Below, one piece after another: positions 1 to 6,659 of a DNA stretch of 8,313 nucleotides. The notes under the pieces were generated by a model. That model was given only the letters and a program-made list of their open reading frames with translations, ran no database searches and was not told the DNA's origin. The stretch is from assembly GCA_002705165.1 (NCBI GenBank), contig PAJC01000107.1, positions 2,494 through 10,806 on the forward strand. Direction: 5' to 3'. Position 1 is the first letter of the stretch. Each line of letters starts with the position of its first letter. Position numbers and translations under genes: made by a program. Source of the DNA: Planctomycetaceae bacterium (GTDB lineage Bacteria; Planctomycetota; Planctomycetia; Pirellulales; Pirellulaceae).

Positions 1-18
1 TAGATGCATTTTGAATTT

Positions 19-46
19 TTTATATTTTAATGTTTAAAAATATAAA
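19..46. repeat. AT-only inverted repeat after the GNAT gene
   Basis: Arms at 19-30 and 34-46 pair around a 3-base loop with one bulged base. The repeat lies 20 to 50 bases past the GNAT stop on the minus strand. It could act as a weak transcription end, but it has no G-C pairs and no U-tract follows it on the minus strand. In DNA this AT-rich, such a repeat can occur by chance. Confidence 0.25.
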
Positions 47-66
47 GCAGAGGTTATTGAAAAATT

Positions 67-594
67 TCAACACAAGCCACTTTTTCTTTTATATATGAAT
101 TCGTAGTCAGTATGTGAACCTACTGGAAAATCATATTCCCCCACCCTGCTAAAACCATGCCTTTCATAAAATCTCTGAGCATCTGTGTTGCCGGAAAAAA
201 CTCCCAAATACAAATCAGGGTCACCTTTCCTTTTAGCCCAATCTATGAAAATTTTCATTAGATGACTGCCTATGCCTGTTGATTGATATGAGGATGAAAC
301 GTATAGCCTTTTTAACTCGAGCGCATTTGGCAGATAATTCTCAACCGGTAATTCAAGCAATCCAGCAACTGAGTAAGCTACAAGTGCATGGTCACTAGTT
401 CGCGCAACAAAAATAGTCGTTTCGGGGTCAGACAAATACGAAGAGTACCGAGTTTCAGAATGTTCTAAACTAAGAAAAGATTCTAAATCATCTTTTTTGT
501 AAAGGTGCCCAAATTTCTTAACAAATGTACATTCACCCAATTTAGAGAGGGCAATAACATCAGTTTCTTTTGCTTCTTCATATGAAATTGACAT
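67..594 (-). CDS. GNAT-family N-acetyltransferase (PaiA/diamine acetyltransferase-like)
   Basis: This 175-residue protein is a predicted cytoplasmic acetyl-CoA-dependent N-acetyltransferase with a full-length single GNAT domain. Motif A is visible at about residues 94-113, with the acetyl-CoA pyrophosphate loop Q-S-T-G-I-G at 104-109. Motif B follows at about 136-150, with N136, Y143 and the typical ERHGF segment. The N-terminal pattern (TFVKKFGHLYKKDDLESFL, from residue 23) resembles the PaiA/spermidine acetyltransferase branch, so a polyamine or small amine is a plausible acceptor, although GNAT substrates cannot be read from sequence. The ATG start at 594 has no clear Shine-Dalgarno sequence. 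The gene ends in TGA, which here is a true stop because the protein is complete. It lies 126 bases beyond the arylsulfotransferase gene and may be a separate unit unrelated to the sulfate-ester genes. Confidence 0.88.
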   Translation of the reverse strand: MSISYEEAKETDVIALSKLGECTFVKKFGHLYKKDDLESFLSLEHSETRYSSYLSDPETTIFVARTSDHALVAYSVAGLLELPVENYLPNALELKRLYVSSSYQSTGIGSHLMKIFIDWAKRKGDPDLYLGVFSGNTDAQRFYERHGFSRVGEYDFPVGSHTDYEFIYKRKSGLC

Positions 595-622
595 AGTTGA
601 GACCGCTAATATTTATTTATAG

Positions 623-633
623 GCGCATAGCGC
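623..633. repeat. GCGC-ATA-GCGC inverted repeat, copy 1
   Basis: This is a perfect inverted repeat with 4-base arms and a 3-base centre, GC-rich inside a strongly AT-rich gap between the arylsulfotransferase stop and the GNAT start. A near-identical element, GCGC-AAA-GCGC, lies at 7508-7518 in another gap. Both are preceded by G and both lie 60 to 90 bases past the stop of a minus-strand gene. No T-tract follows on the minus strand, so it is not a classical terminator. It may be part of a short interspersed palindrome family. Confidence 0.35.
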
Positions 634-720
634 GTGTTGTAATAAAAACTGCAACTTAAAGCTCGCTCATGCTCTATTTAACACTCACATTCCTAATTAT
701 AATCGTCTAGGGGTATTTAT

Positions 721-2400
721 TTATGAAGTTGAGGAATCATAGCCAGTTTCCACCCCGGGCGGATAAAAACTCGCTACTCGCAATCCACCGTAGGCTTGCC
801 AATTGATAATTTCATTACTATCAAGAAGATTGAGTTCGAATACAACTTCGTTGTTGTTTTGGCCGCCATATTCGCGGACACGCACCCATTGGGGGAAATC
901 TGTTGGATGCCAACTATCTCGAGGCCCCATGCGCCAATCAACATCATCCCAAGTTAATTTCCCCGAGTCACTAAGAACTTCTCGCCGTGGTCCGCACGTG
1001 GAATCAATTACCATTATGTTTCCGGTATTTTCTAATCGATGCGCGTCACCCATCGCGAAAGAAATAACAGGTGCTTCAGTATCATATTCGGCAGAGCTCC
1101 AGATTTGACGCACTTCCATATTTTCGACGTCAACTTCAAATTCAACAGCTCGTGCAAGACACTTGGCAGGCTTCTTGCGAGGATGCGGTGGTAAGGTTCC
1201 GATGATGCCATTATCATACATAATAAATTTGTTAGGACCGGTCACCCGCGGATTATGCCCGTGATAAGGCCAAGTCAAATTATCGATAGGAGTAAGCAGC
1301 TTACTTTTATATTCACTATTCCAGTCCTGATGATCCCCTAATATCCAAATAATTTCGCCGGAGTTTATGTCAACTTTAAGAACAGCATCCTGATGCCGCA
1401 GCGAAATCAGGATATTACCATCGTGCGGATCACCTGTTACGCCATTGCCGTGTGTCCAATCAAGAGCGCCCGGAAAACCCCGAACCCACCAATAAGGTTC
1501 CAGTAAGCCATAACCCACTCGATCGGTATCTAAATGATCAAAAGTATTCCAATTCCAGACAATTTCACCTTCCGGTGTAAATTCAACGATGTTATCACCA
1601 ACGACAGTCTGGGTTTTCCGCGGTGCAGTTTTATCTATAATATCAGTATAGTAATTTTTAATTTCTTGAGTATTTGCAGTAAGAGCTAAGAAATTCCCAT
1701 TTTCCAATTCGTGAGGTTGATGATGAAGGCTTTGAGCTTTAATTGGAATAGAGTTTTCGACTGAGCCAAAAGGACGATCACTAGCATGAAATTGCCTAAT
1801 AATATTGCCGCAAATATCTATTTCAACCGTTCGAAAATCAACATAATGAAAAAATATATTGCCATTTTTTAATTGGTGAATGCCTGCGATGCGAGCATCC
1901 GAATGATAAGTCCAAATAACCTCACCTTCCTCATCAAAGGCTGCTATTAAACCCCATTTTTTTTCAAACTCTGCCTGCTTTGGTGTTGCCCAATGCGCGC
2001 GCATAAGGGAAGAACGCCGAATACTCAACATTGTAAATCCTGTTTCCATGGCCGAGGAATTAGAAGTAATAAGATTGACTTCTGGCATATTTATTGTGCC
2101 ATCTGGCAACCTAGGTGTTCTGTAAGTTAGTTCGAATGGACCGGCAGTTGCACCTTTTTGATTGTTAACCGATAGCTTCATTTGGTGTTCTGTATCAGCC
2201 CGCATTCCAACAATAGGCAAACCTTTCGATGGGTTATAATCCTCATTAAATTTGACTCGCCAGGTTTTGTGGCCATCGTTTACCTCAACTGTGCTTGAGA
2301 CGGAAACGTTTACGTCGAAATAGATCAATGCAACTAGTGGCACTCGATCATTTGGATTTTTTTCAACGTGTGGTGCAGTTATTAAATCGATGCTGGACAT
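721..2400 (-). CDS. Arylsulfotransferase (ASST) family protein
   Basis: This 559-residue protein belongs to the PAPS-independent arylsulfotransferase family, beta-propeller enzymes that move sulfate from one phenolic ester to another phenol through a sulfo-histidine. An N-terminal beta domain (about 30-100) precedes the propeller. Likely active-site residues are H226/H227 and H230 in HHQPHELENGN, H317 in DWTHGNG, R335-H336 in SLRHQD and H380/H382 in WPYHGHNPRV shortly before the FIMYDNG strand. These match in order the three conserved His and one Arg of the E. coli enzyme, as I remember it. Unlike that periplasmic enzyme, no signal peptide is visible, and the three cysteines (C197, C414, C469) are far apart. 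The ATG start at 2400 has GAGGGT about 6 bases upstream. It may have its own promoter, since a 158-base gap with a palindrome precedes it. The acceptor is unknown, and a hydrolase or lyase role in the same fold is possible. Confidence 0.87.
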   Translation of the reverse strand: MSSIDLITAPHVEKNPNDRVPLVALIYFDVNVSVSSTVEVNDGHKTWRVKFNEDYNPSKGLPIVGMRADTEHQMKLSVNNQKGATAGPFELTYRTPRLPDGTINMPEVNLITSNSSAMETGFTMLSIRRSSLMRAHWATPKQAEFEKKWGLIAAFDEEGEVIWTYHSDARIAGIHQLKNGNIFFHYVDFRTVEIDICGNIIRQFHASDRPFGSVENSIPIKAQSLHHQPHELENGNFLALTANTQEIKNYYTDIIDKTAPRKTQTVVGDNIVEFTPEGEIVWNWNTFDHLDTDRVGYGLLEPYWWVRGFPGALDWTHGNGVTGDPHDGNILISLRHQDAVLKVDINSGEIIWILGDHQDWNSEYKSKLLTPIDNLTWPYHGHNPRVTGPNKFIMYDNGIIGTLPPHPRKKPAKCLARAVEFEVDVENMEVRQIWSSAEYDTEAPVISFAMGDAHRLENTGNIMVIDSTCGPRREVLSDSGKLTWDDVDWRMGPRDSWHPTDFPQWVRVREYGGQNNNEVVFELNLLDSNEIINWQAYGGLRVASFYPPGVETGYDSSTS

Positions 2401-2497
2401 TTTGACCCTCTTGCCTAGTAAGGAAAATTAATCGTTCGAAATTAAATTAACTCATAAAAAAAACAGAAAAAAATCAATTCATAGTATTCAACAATGT

Positions 2498-2514
2498 TTA
2501 CAGACTATCTGTAA
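2498..2514. promoter_or_regulatory. Perfect 7+3+7 palindrome upstream of the ASST gene, candidate operator
   Basis: TTACAGA-CTA-TCTGTAA is a perfect inverted repeat with 7-base arms, lying about 98 to 114 bases before the ASST ATG. No U-run follows on the minus strand, so a protein-binding site is more likely than a terminator. A weak -10-like TACTAT lies just downstream on the minus strand, but no convincing -35 was found. The half-site TTACAG also occurs at 7349-7354, ahead of the selenoprotein gene. Which regulator binds, if any, is unknown. Confidence 0.45.
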
Positions 2515-2558
2515 CTTTTAAGTGAATTCACAGGGCCATTGTGTCGGCGGAGACCGCG

Positions 2559-4142
2559 TTAAGGGGCGAACGGTGGCAACGGTGAAGTTGTTTGGAGTTG
2601 CATCATTCGCCGCACCATGATCTCCATAAGATCTGTCCTAATCTTTGCAGCGCTTGGATCGTCAAAGATGTTAACATTTTCATCCGGGTCGCGAGCAAGA
2701 TCGTACAATTCGCCAAAATTGTCATCCGGGGACAAGGTCATACGGTGGCTACGGGTAACCAAGGTGCGAAGGCTCGGGGGTGTGGACGTGCCAGGCTTGG
2801 GCTGGCCTGCGGCTTCTTCAATTATCAATCCGTCGGGTTCCTGGTCGCTGAAGAGGTCTCGTCCCATGGCACCATTGAAAGGTTGAATCCCAGCCCGCCT
2901 TAGGATTGTTGTTGGAAAATCGATTGTCGAAGTTAGATCGTCGCGCACGGATGCTGCTGCGCCTGGCTCTACCCACAAAGTTGGCACCCGGATTAAGCCT
3001 TGGTAATGATGCATACGCTTAAGCATGACACCATGATCACCACCTAGGTCCCCATGGTCCGACATAAACACAATAACGGTATTTTCAAGCAGTCCATCCT
3101 CCTTCAATTGAGAGAGAAGTTTACCGATGGCATCGTCAATGAAGGAAATCATACCGTAGGTGAGCGCCAGTAACGCACGTAACTCCTCTTCATTGACCGG
3201 CATAGCAAATCCGCCTTTGCGTTTGTGCTTCCCCTCCGCATGCATTTTGTGAACCTGCTGGAGGCGAGGGGTGGTGATCTGCTCAAAAGAATTTGGCAAC
3301 AAAATATCATCAGGGTCGTACATGTCCCAATATTTACCGGGCGGCGTGAATGGATGATGAGGATCAGTGAAGGAGACTTGCAGGAAAAACGGTTTATCCC
3401 CTTTTGCCGATTCCGCGATGTACGCCTTCGACCGGTCAGCTATAAATTGGGTGGAATAAAGTTCGGGCGGCACAGCCGTCCGCCATGCCTGTGGCCCCCG
3501 AGGTCGTTGGTCGGGCAATGCATTTTCTACACCGACAAGACTTTTGAAGTCCGGGCGCTGTTTCTCCGCCCATGCCAGGTGATGCCCGTCTGTGAAGTCA
3601 GCATGCCGGGTTACAAGCTCTGCATGTTGAAAGCCATAAAAACCCTCTTGGTAGGGTTCCTGTGCGAGTTCGCCGGAGGCGATGCGGCGTTCCACCCTAT
3701 AACCTTTACTCCAACGAGAAAGTCGAAGTGCGTCCTGCAATTCTTCGGGTGGGGCGGCCAATTCATCATCTGCGATGTAGCCGTACATAGGGTCCCGAGG
3801 CGTATAGCCTTGTAAATGAGACTTACCAATCAAACCAGTCTGATAGCCATGGTGCGCCAGCACGTCGACAAACGTGGTCGACTCAAGATCGAGTGGGATG
3901 CCATTATTGATGCCGCGATGGTCCGATGCCATCTGGCCAGTCATAAGGCAGGCGCGATTCGGCATACACACGGGATAAGCAACATAAGATCGATCAAAAC
4001 GAGCTCCGCGAGCTGCTAGGCTATCAATATACGGAGTACGGATGACAGAATTACCATAACATCCTAAATGATCGGCCCTCAGTTGATCACACATTATAAA
4101 AAGAAAGTTAGGACGTTGTAAATTATCAGTTCGTTTTATCAT
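2559..4142 (-). CDS. Formylglycine-type sulfatase (alkaline phosphatase superfamily)
   Basis: This is a type I sulfatase that hydrolyses a sulfate ester using a formylglycine made from cysteine. Numbering from an upstream GTG at 4157 (532 residues), the motif C64-M-P-N-R68 fits the C-x-P-x-R maturation signature. D24-Q25 (MCDQLRADHLGCYG) and D367-H368 (MSDHGDLGGDHG) are likely metal ligands. K112/H114 in GKSH, H267-H268 in DPHHPF and K380 complete the usual active site. I prefer the ATG at 4142 (527 residues) because GGAATGGAAA precedes it, while the GTG has no ribosome binding site. There is no signal peptide, so a cytoplasmic enzyme is predicted. It starts 32 bases after the CMD stop and is probably cotranscribed. 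Maturation needs a formylglycine-generating enzyme or anSME, not seen here. The gene is clearly richer in GC than its neighbours (35-36 of 60 in two hand-counted rows). Substrate unknown; aryl, alkyl or sugar sulfates all fit. Confidence 0.93.
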   Translation of the reverse strand: MIKRTDNLQRPNFLFIMCDQLRADHLGCYGNSVIRTPYIDSLAARGARFDRSYVAYPVCMPNRACLMTGQMASDHRGINNGIPLDLESTTFVDVLAHHGYQTGLIGKSHLQGYTPRDPMYGYIADDELAAPPEELQDALRLSRWSKGYRVERRIASGELAQEPYQEGFYGFQHAELVTRHADFTDGHHLAWAEKQRPDFKSLVGVENALPDQRPRGPQAWRTAVPPELYSTQFIADRSKAYIAESAKGDKPFFLQVSFTDPHHPFTPPGKYWDMYDPDDILLPNSFEQITTPRLQQVHKMHAEGKHKRKGGFAMPVNEEELRALLALTYGMISFIDDAIGKLLSQLKEDGLLENTVIVFMSDHGDLGGDHGVMLKRMHHYQGLIRVPTLWVEPGAAASVRDDLTSTIDFPTTILRRAGIQPFNGAMGRDLFSDQEPDGLIIEEAAGQPKPGTSTPPSLRTLVTRSHRMTLSPDDNFGELYDLARDPDENVNIFDDPSAAKIRTDLMEIMVRRMMQLQTTSPLPPFAP

Positions 4143-4174
4143 GTATTTCCATTCCACGCGCGATTAACAATATC

Positions 4175-4753
4175 TTACTTATCGGTCCAGCCTAAACTTA
4201 TTGGGTGTGCCTTTCTTTGCTCCTCTGGCATGCCGACATGTTTCCCTGGTTCCCAGCCAACCGGACGCAACACGTTGTTTGCAAAGTCAATTGACTCCTG
4301 GTCAGTTACCGTACCAATTGTGTCGTTCCAGCGGTTCAAAAATCCGCCACATGCGATTACCGCCAATAGTTCAATTATTTGACTGTCGGAAAAATATTTT
4401 CTCAACTCGACATAATTTTTAGGTTTCACCTCATTCGGCGCAACCCCGGCTGCGTAGGCTAAATCAAGCGCGGCACGCTCCGGCTCCGAAAATAGATCGG
4501 AATCCTGGTAATTCCAAAGGGCTTGAATTTTTTCATCTGAAACCCCGATCGCATGCAGGTGGTAAGAGCCATGCGATTGGCAATGTAGACATCCACTTGC
4601 TAGGCTCGCTGCGGTGAAAACGAGTTGTTTTAGTTCTCCAGAAACCTCGCGGGACGGAAAAACCAATTTGAAAAGGTTGTTCATGGACTCTCTGAGTTCC
4701 GGCCAATGCTCCATTTCAAAATTTTGTCGATTATTGTAACCATCTTTTTCCAA
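4175..4753 (-). CDS. Carboxymuconolactone decarboxylase/AhpD-like protein
   Basis: This 192-residue protein has the all-helical CMD/AhpD fold. The redox-type motif C55-L-H-C58-Q-S-H61 sits in the usual helix after a TAASLASG segment, and a second helical block follows at about 90-140 (PERAALDLAYAAG, then IIELLAVIACGGFLNRWND). Members with this CxxCxxH motif are usually thiol-disulfide or alkylhydroperoxidase-like enzymes rather than true 4-carboxymuconolactone decarboxylases, which lack the cysteine pair. I infer a redox role, perhaps reducing or recycling a partner. The start is TTG, supported by a perfect AGGAGG 5 bases upstream; a nearby ATG at 4743 is in another frame. It lies 60 bases after the alkylsulfatase stop and 32 bases before the sulfatase start, so an operon is likely. 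Exact substrate unknown. Confidence 0.88.
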   Translation of the reverse strand: MEKDGYNNRQNFEMEHWPELRESMNNLFKLVFPSREVSGELKQLVFTAASLASGCLHCQSHGSYHLHAIGVSDEKIQALWNYQDSDLFSEPERAALDLAYAAGVAPNEVKPKNYVELRKYFSDSQIIELLAVIACGGFLNRWNDTIGTVTDQESIDFANNVLRPVGWEPGKHVGMPEEQRKAHPISLGWTDK

Positions 4754-4758
4754 TATTT

Positions 4759-4764
4759 CCTCCT
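4759..4764 (-). promoter_or_regulatory. Strong ribosome binding site fixing a TTG start
   Basis: A perfect AGGAGG on the minus strand, 5 bases before the TTG at 4753, decides the start of the CMD/AhpD-like gene. It is the strongest Shine-Dalgarno match among the genes here. Confidence 0.8.
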
Positions 4765-4813
4765 ACTTTTTTCTATCTATTAAACTGGGCAAGTTGACTT
4801 GATTTGAGTTGAA

Positions 4814-6508
4814 TTATCTAGCGGCTAGGGAAATCTGGTCAGATTGATTAAACGGCTCAAACTTGCTCAGAAACTCAGCAACTTTAGGAGCTTCACCCTC
4901 GACATGAATATCTCCAGATTGCACTGCTTCATCAAAAGTGGATTTTCCGAATATCCAATTAAGTAAAGATATTCGGTTAAAAAATACACGAGCGTCAAAA
5001 TCATTGGGCGGGTCTTCATAAAACTGACAGATGCCTCTTCGAATTTCTAATGCACATCGTTCTTTTGTATCCGAAGTCTCAAAAGCCACCCTAATATGAT
5101 AATCCCACGTTTCTTCAGATTTTAACCTTACCGTCATTACCTGCATTATGTTGACCAGAGGAAAACCCTTTACTTGATCGGGTGACCCTAACACCATACC
5201 CCCACCTGGCATATCTAGTTCACCGTCGAGCTCCATTGCAGACGTCAAACCCCAGTTTCTCCACGTCGCATTTTTTTGTTGGTAAGCCCAACGGCGAAGA
5301 GCTTCAGCTTTCATATTACGAGCTTCCTGATCATCAGAATTTGCCCGCACCAACCAGGTTAAAAGTTCTGCTGCCCATTGGACATCATCGCCGTTAAGAG
5401 CTTCAGCTGCGAGAGAAAATACCTTTTCTCGTCCGCCCATAACATCAACGTAGCGACTAGCTCTCTCTTTCCATGGCGTCGGACTGAGCTCAACTGGGTC
5501 TCCTTGATACCACCCCAGATAACCAACAAAAATTGCAGGTATGGCATGTTTGTACGACCCGTAAAATTCTCCTAACCAGGGATGATCACGAAGGTGTTCA
5601 GGCATCGTAACGATCTCTTTAATTTCATCGGGCGTAAAACCCTTATTCATATACCTTAAAGTTTGATCATGTAGATATTGAATTGCGTCTCGATAATCGG
5701 TGAGCAAATCATCAATTTTTTTCACTCCCTCAACCGGGCGACCATGATGGGGTATTAAAGTTTCAGCCGCGAATTCACGAAGTCGATCAATACCCTTTGC
5801 CCAAATCATCGGATTGCGAAAACGAGTTCCCCTTAGTGCATAAACATTTGGGAAGGATTCATATACGGCATCTGCGGATAATAGTACCTTACTATCAGGC
5901 AGCCAAACCGCACATTGATCCTCTGTTTCGGAGGGAATTAGGTGAACCTCAAAATTAATACCCCCCGTTGTTCCTTTATAAATTTTTTCAAAAGTTTTAT
6001 TAGGTGGAACAAAAGATCTTTTGCCAGGTCTTTGAGGTGGCCCCAACCCTGCCCCCACCGTGCCATCCTGACCAATTGGTAAACGCATACCAAACTGATA
6101 CATTGCACGCCGGCCGAGAATTGGAGCAATCAGACCAACATCACGCATAACGTGATCAACCAGCTCTTCTTGACCTATAACATCAATACCCTCCTCCAGT
6201 TCAGCCTCCGACACAAAAGCGCTTGTTCCACTTACATGATCCGCATGGAAATGGGTGTATATAATCGTCTTAATTGGCTTTTCAGTAATTTTTTTAAACT
6301 CAGCAGCAACTATTTCTGCCTTATCTACACTCGTCGATGTATCAACTAATATGCAGGCGTCATCACCCTCAATAAGGGTACAGTTTACAATTGCAAAGCC
6401 AAATGCCGTATGAATATTTCCATTGAGAGTAAAAACCTGTGGTTGCATGCTTTCTTGATGGCGTGCAAGATCTGGATGAACCGAAGCGGGTATTATATTT
6501 AAAGACAT
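4814..6508 (-). CDS. Metallo-beta-lactamase-fold alkylsulfatase (type III, SdsA/BDS1-like)
   Basis: This 564-residue enzyme has the full three-domain layout of Zn-dependent alkylsulfatases, which cleave alkyl sulfate esters to alcohol and sulfate. The metallo-beta-lactamase domain (about 25-260) carries T-H86-F-H88-A-D90-H91, a likely ligand E194 (PSETEDQ), D213 in SADAVYESFPNVYALRG and H254-H255 in HHGRPVEG. The dimerisation domain (about 265-425) shows YRDAIQYLHDQTLRYMNKGF, FVGYLGWYQGDPVEL, RYVDVMGG and TWRNWGL. An SCP2-like C-terminal domain (about 435-552) probably binds the alkyl chain. The secreted SdsA-type enzymes I know are longer and carry a signal peptide; this one starts almost at the catalytic domain, suggesting a cytoplasmic form. 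The ATG at 6508 has GGAG 7 bases upstream. It follows the selenoprotein gene by 151 bases and precedes the CMD gene by 60. Primary versus secondary alkyl sulfate preference cannot be told. Confidence 0.94.
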   Translation of the reverse strand: MSLNIIPASVHPDLARHQESMQPQVFTLNGNIHTAFGFAIVNCTLIEGDDACILVDTSTSVDKAEIVAAEFKKITEKPIKTIIYTHFHADHVSGTSAFVSEAELEEGIDVIGQEELVDHVMRDVGLIAPILGRRAMYQFGMRLPIGQDGTVGAGLGPPQRPGKRSFVPPNKTFEKIYKGTTGGINFEVHLIPSETEDQCAVWLPDSKVLLSADAVYESFPNVYALRGTRFRNPMIWAKGIDRLREFAAETLIPHHGRPVEGVKKIDDLLTDYRDAIQYLHDQTLRYMNKGFTPDEIKEIVTMPEHLRDHPWLGEFYGSYKHAIPAIFVGYLGWYQGDPVELSPTPWKERASRYVDVMGGREKVFSLAAEALNGDDVQWAAELLTWLVRANSDDQEARNMKAEALRRWAYQQKNATWRNWGLTSAMELDGELDMPGGGMVLGSPDQVKGFPLVNIMQVMTVRLKSEETWDYHIRVAFETSDTKERCALEIRRGICQFYEDPPNDFDARVFFNRISLLNWIFGKSTFDEAVQSGDIHVEGEAPKVAEFLSKFEPFNQSDQISLAAR

Positions 6509-6659
6509 AATTTTTCTCCAAGAAAGAACATCTTTGAATTGATAACAGTTTTCTATTTACATTTATACTACTGATGAAGAAAAGCTCTACCGCAATACGC
6601 GACTTCTCCCTGGTTTCACCATTATTATTGACATTTGAGCTCCCGGAAACAGTTAGAGT

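Noticed and set aside
67..69. TGA of the GNAT gene as another selenocysteine codon.
   Set aside because: The GNAT domain is already complete, the codon is at the very end, and nothing conserved or hairpin-like follows.
803..1108. Plus-strand open frame of about 100 codons inside the ASST gene.
   Set aside because: It overlaps the conserved ASST C-terminal region on the opposite strand and its composition does not look like protein.
3225..3815. A 196-codon plus-strand open frame inside the sulfatase gene.
   Set aside because: It is an antisense shadow of the GC-rich sulfatase gene, whose frame contains all the conserved motifs. The shadow translation resembles no known protein.
6600..6640. 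A 15-codon minus-strand open frame in the gap between the selenoprotein and alkylsulfatase genes.
   Set aside because: It is too short, has no ribosome binding site and no similarity that I can recognise.
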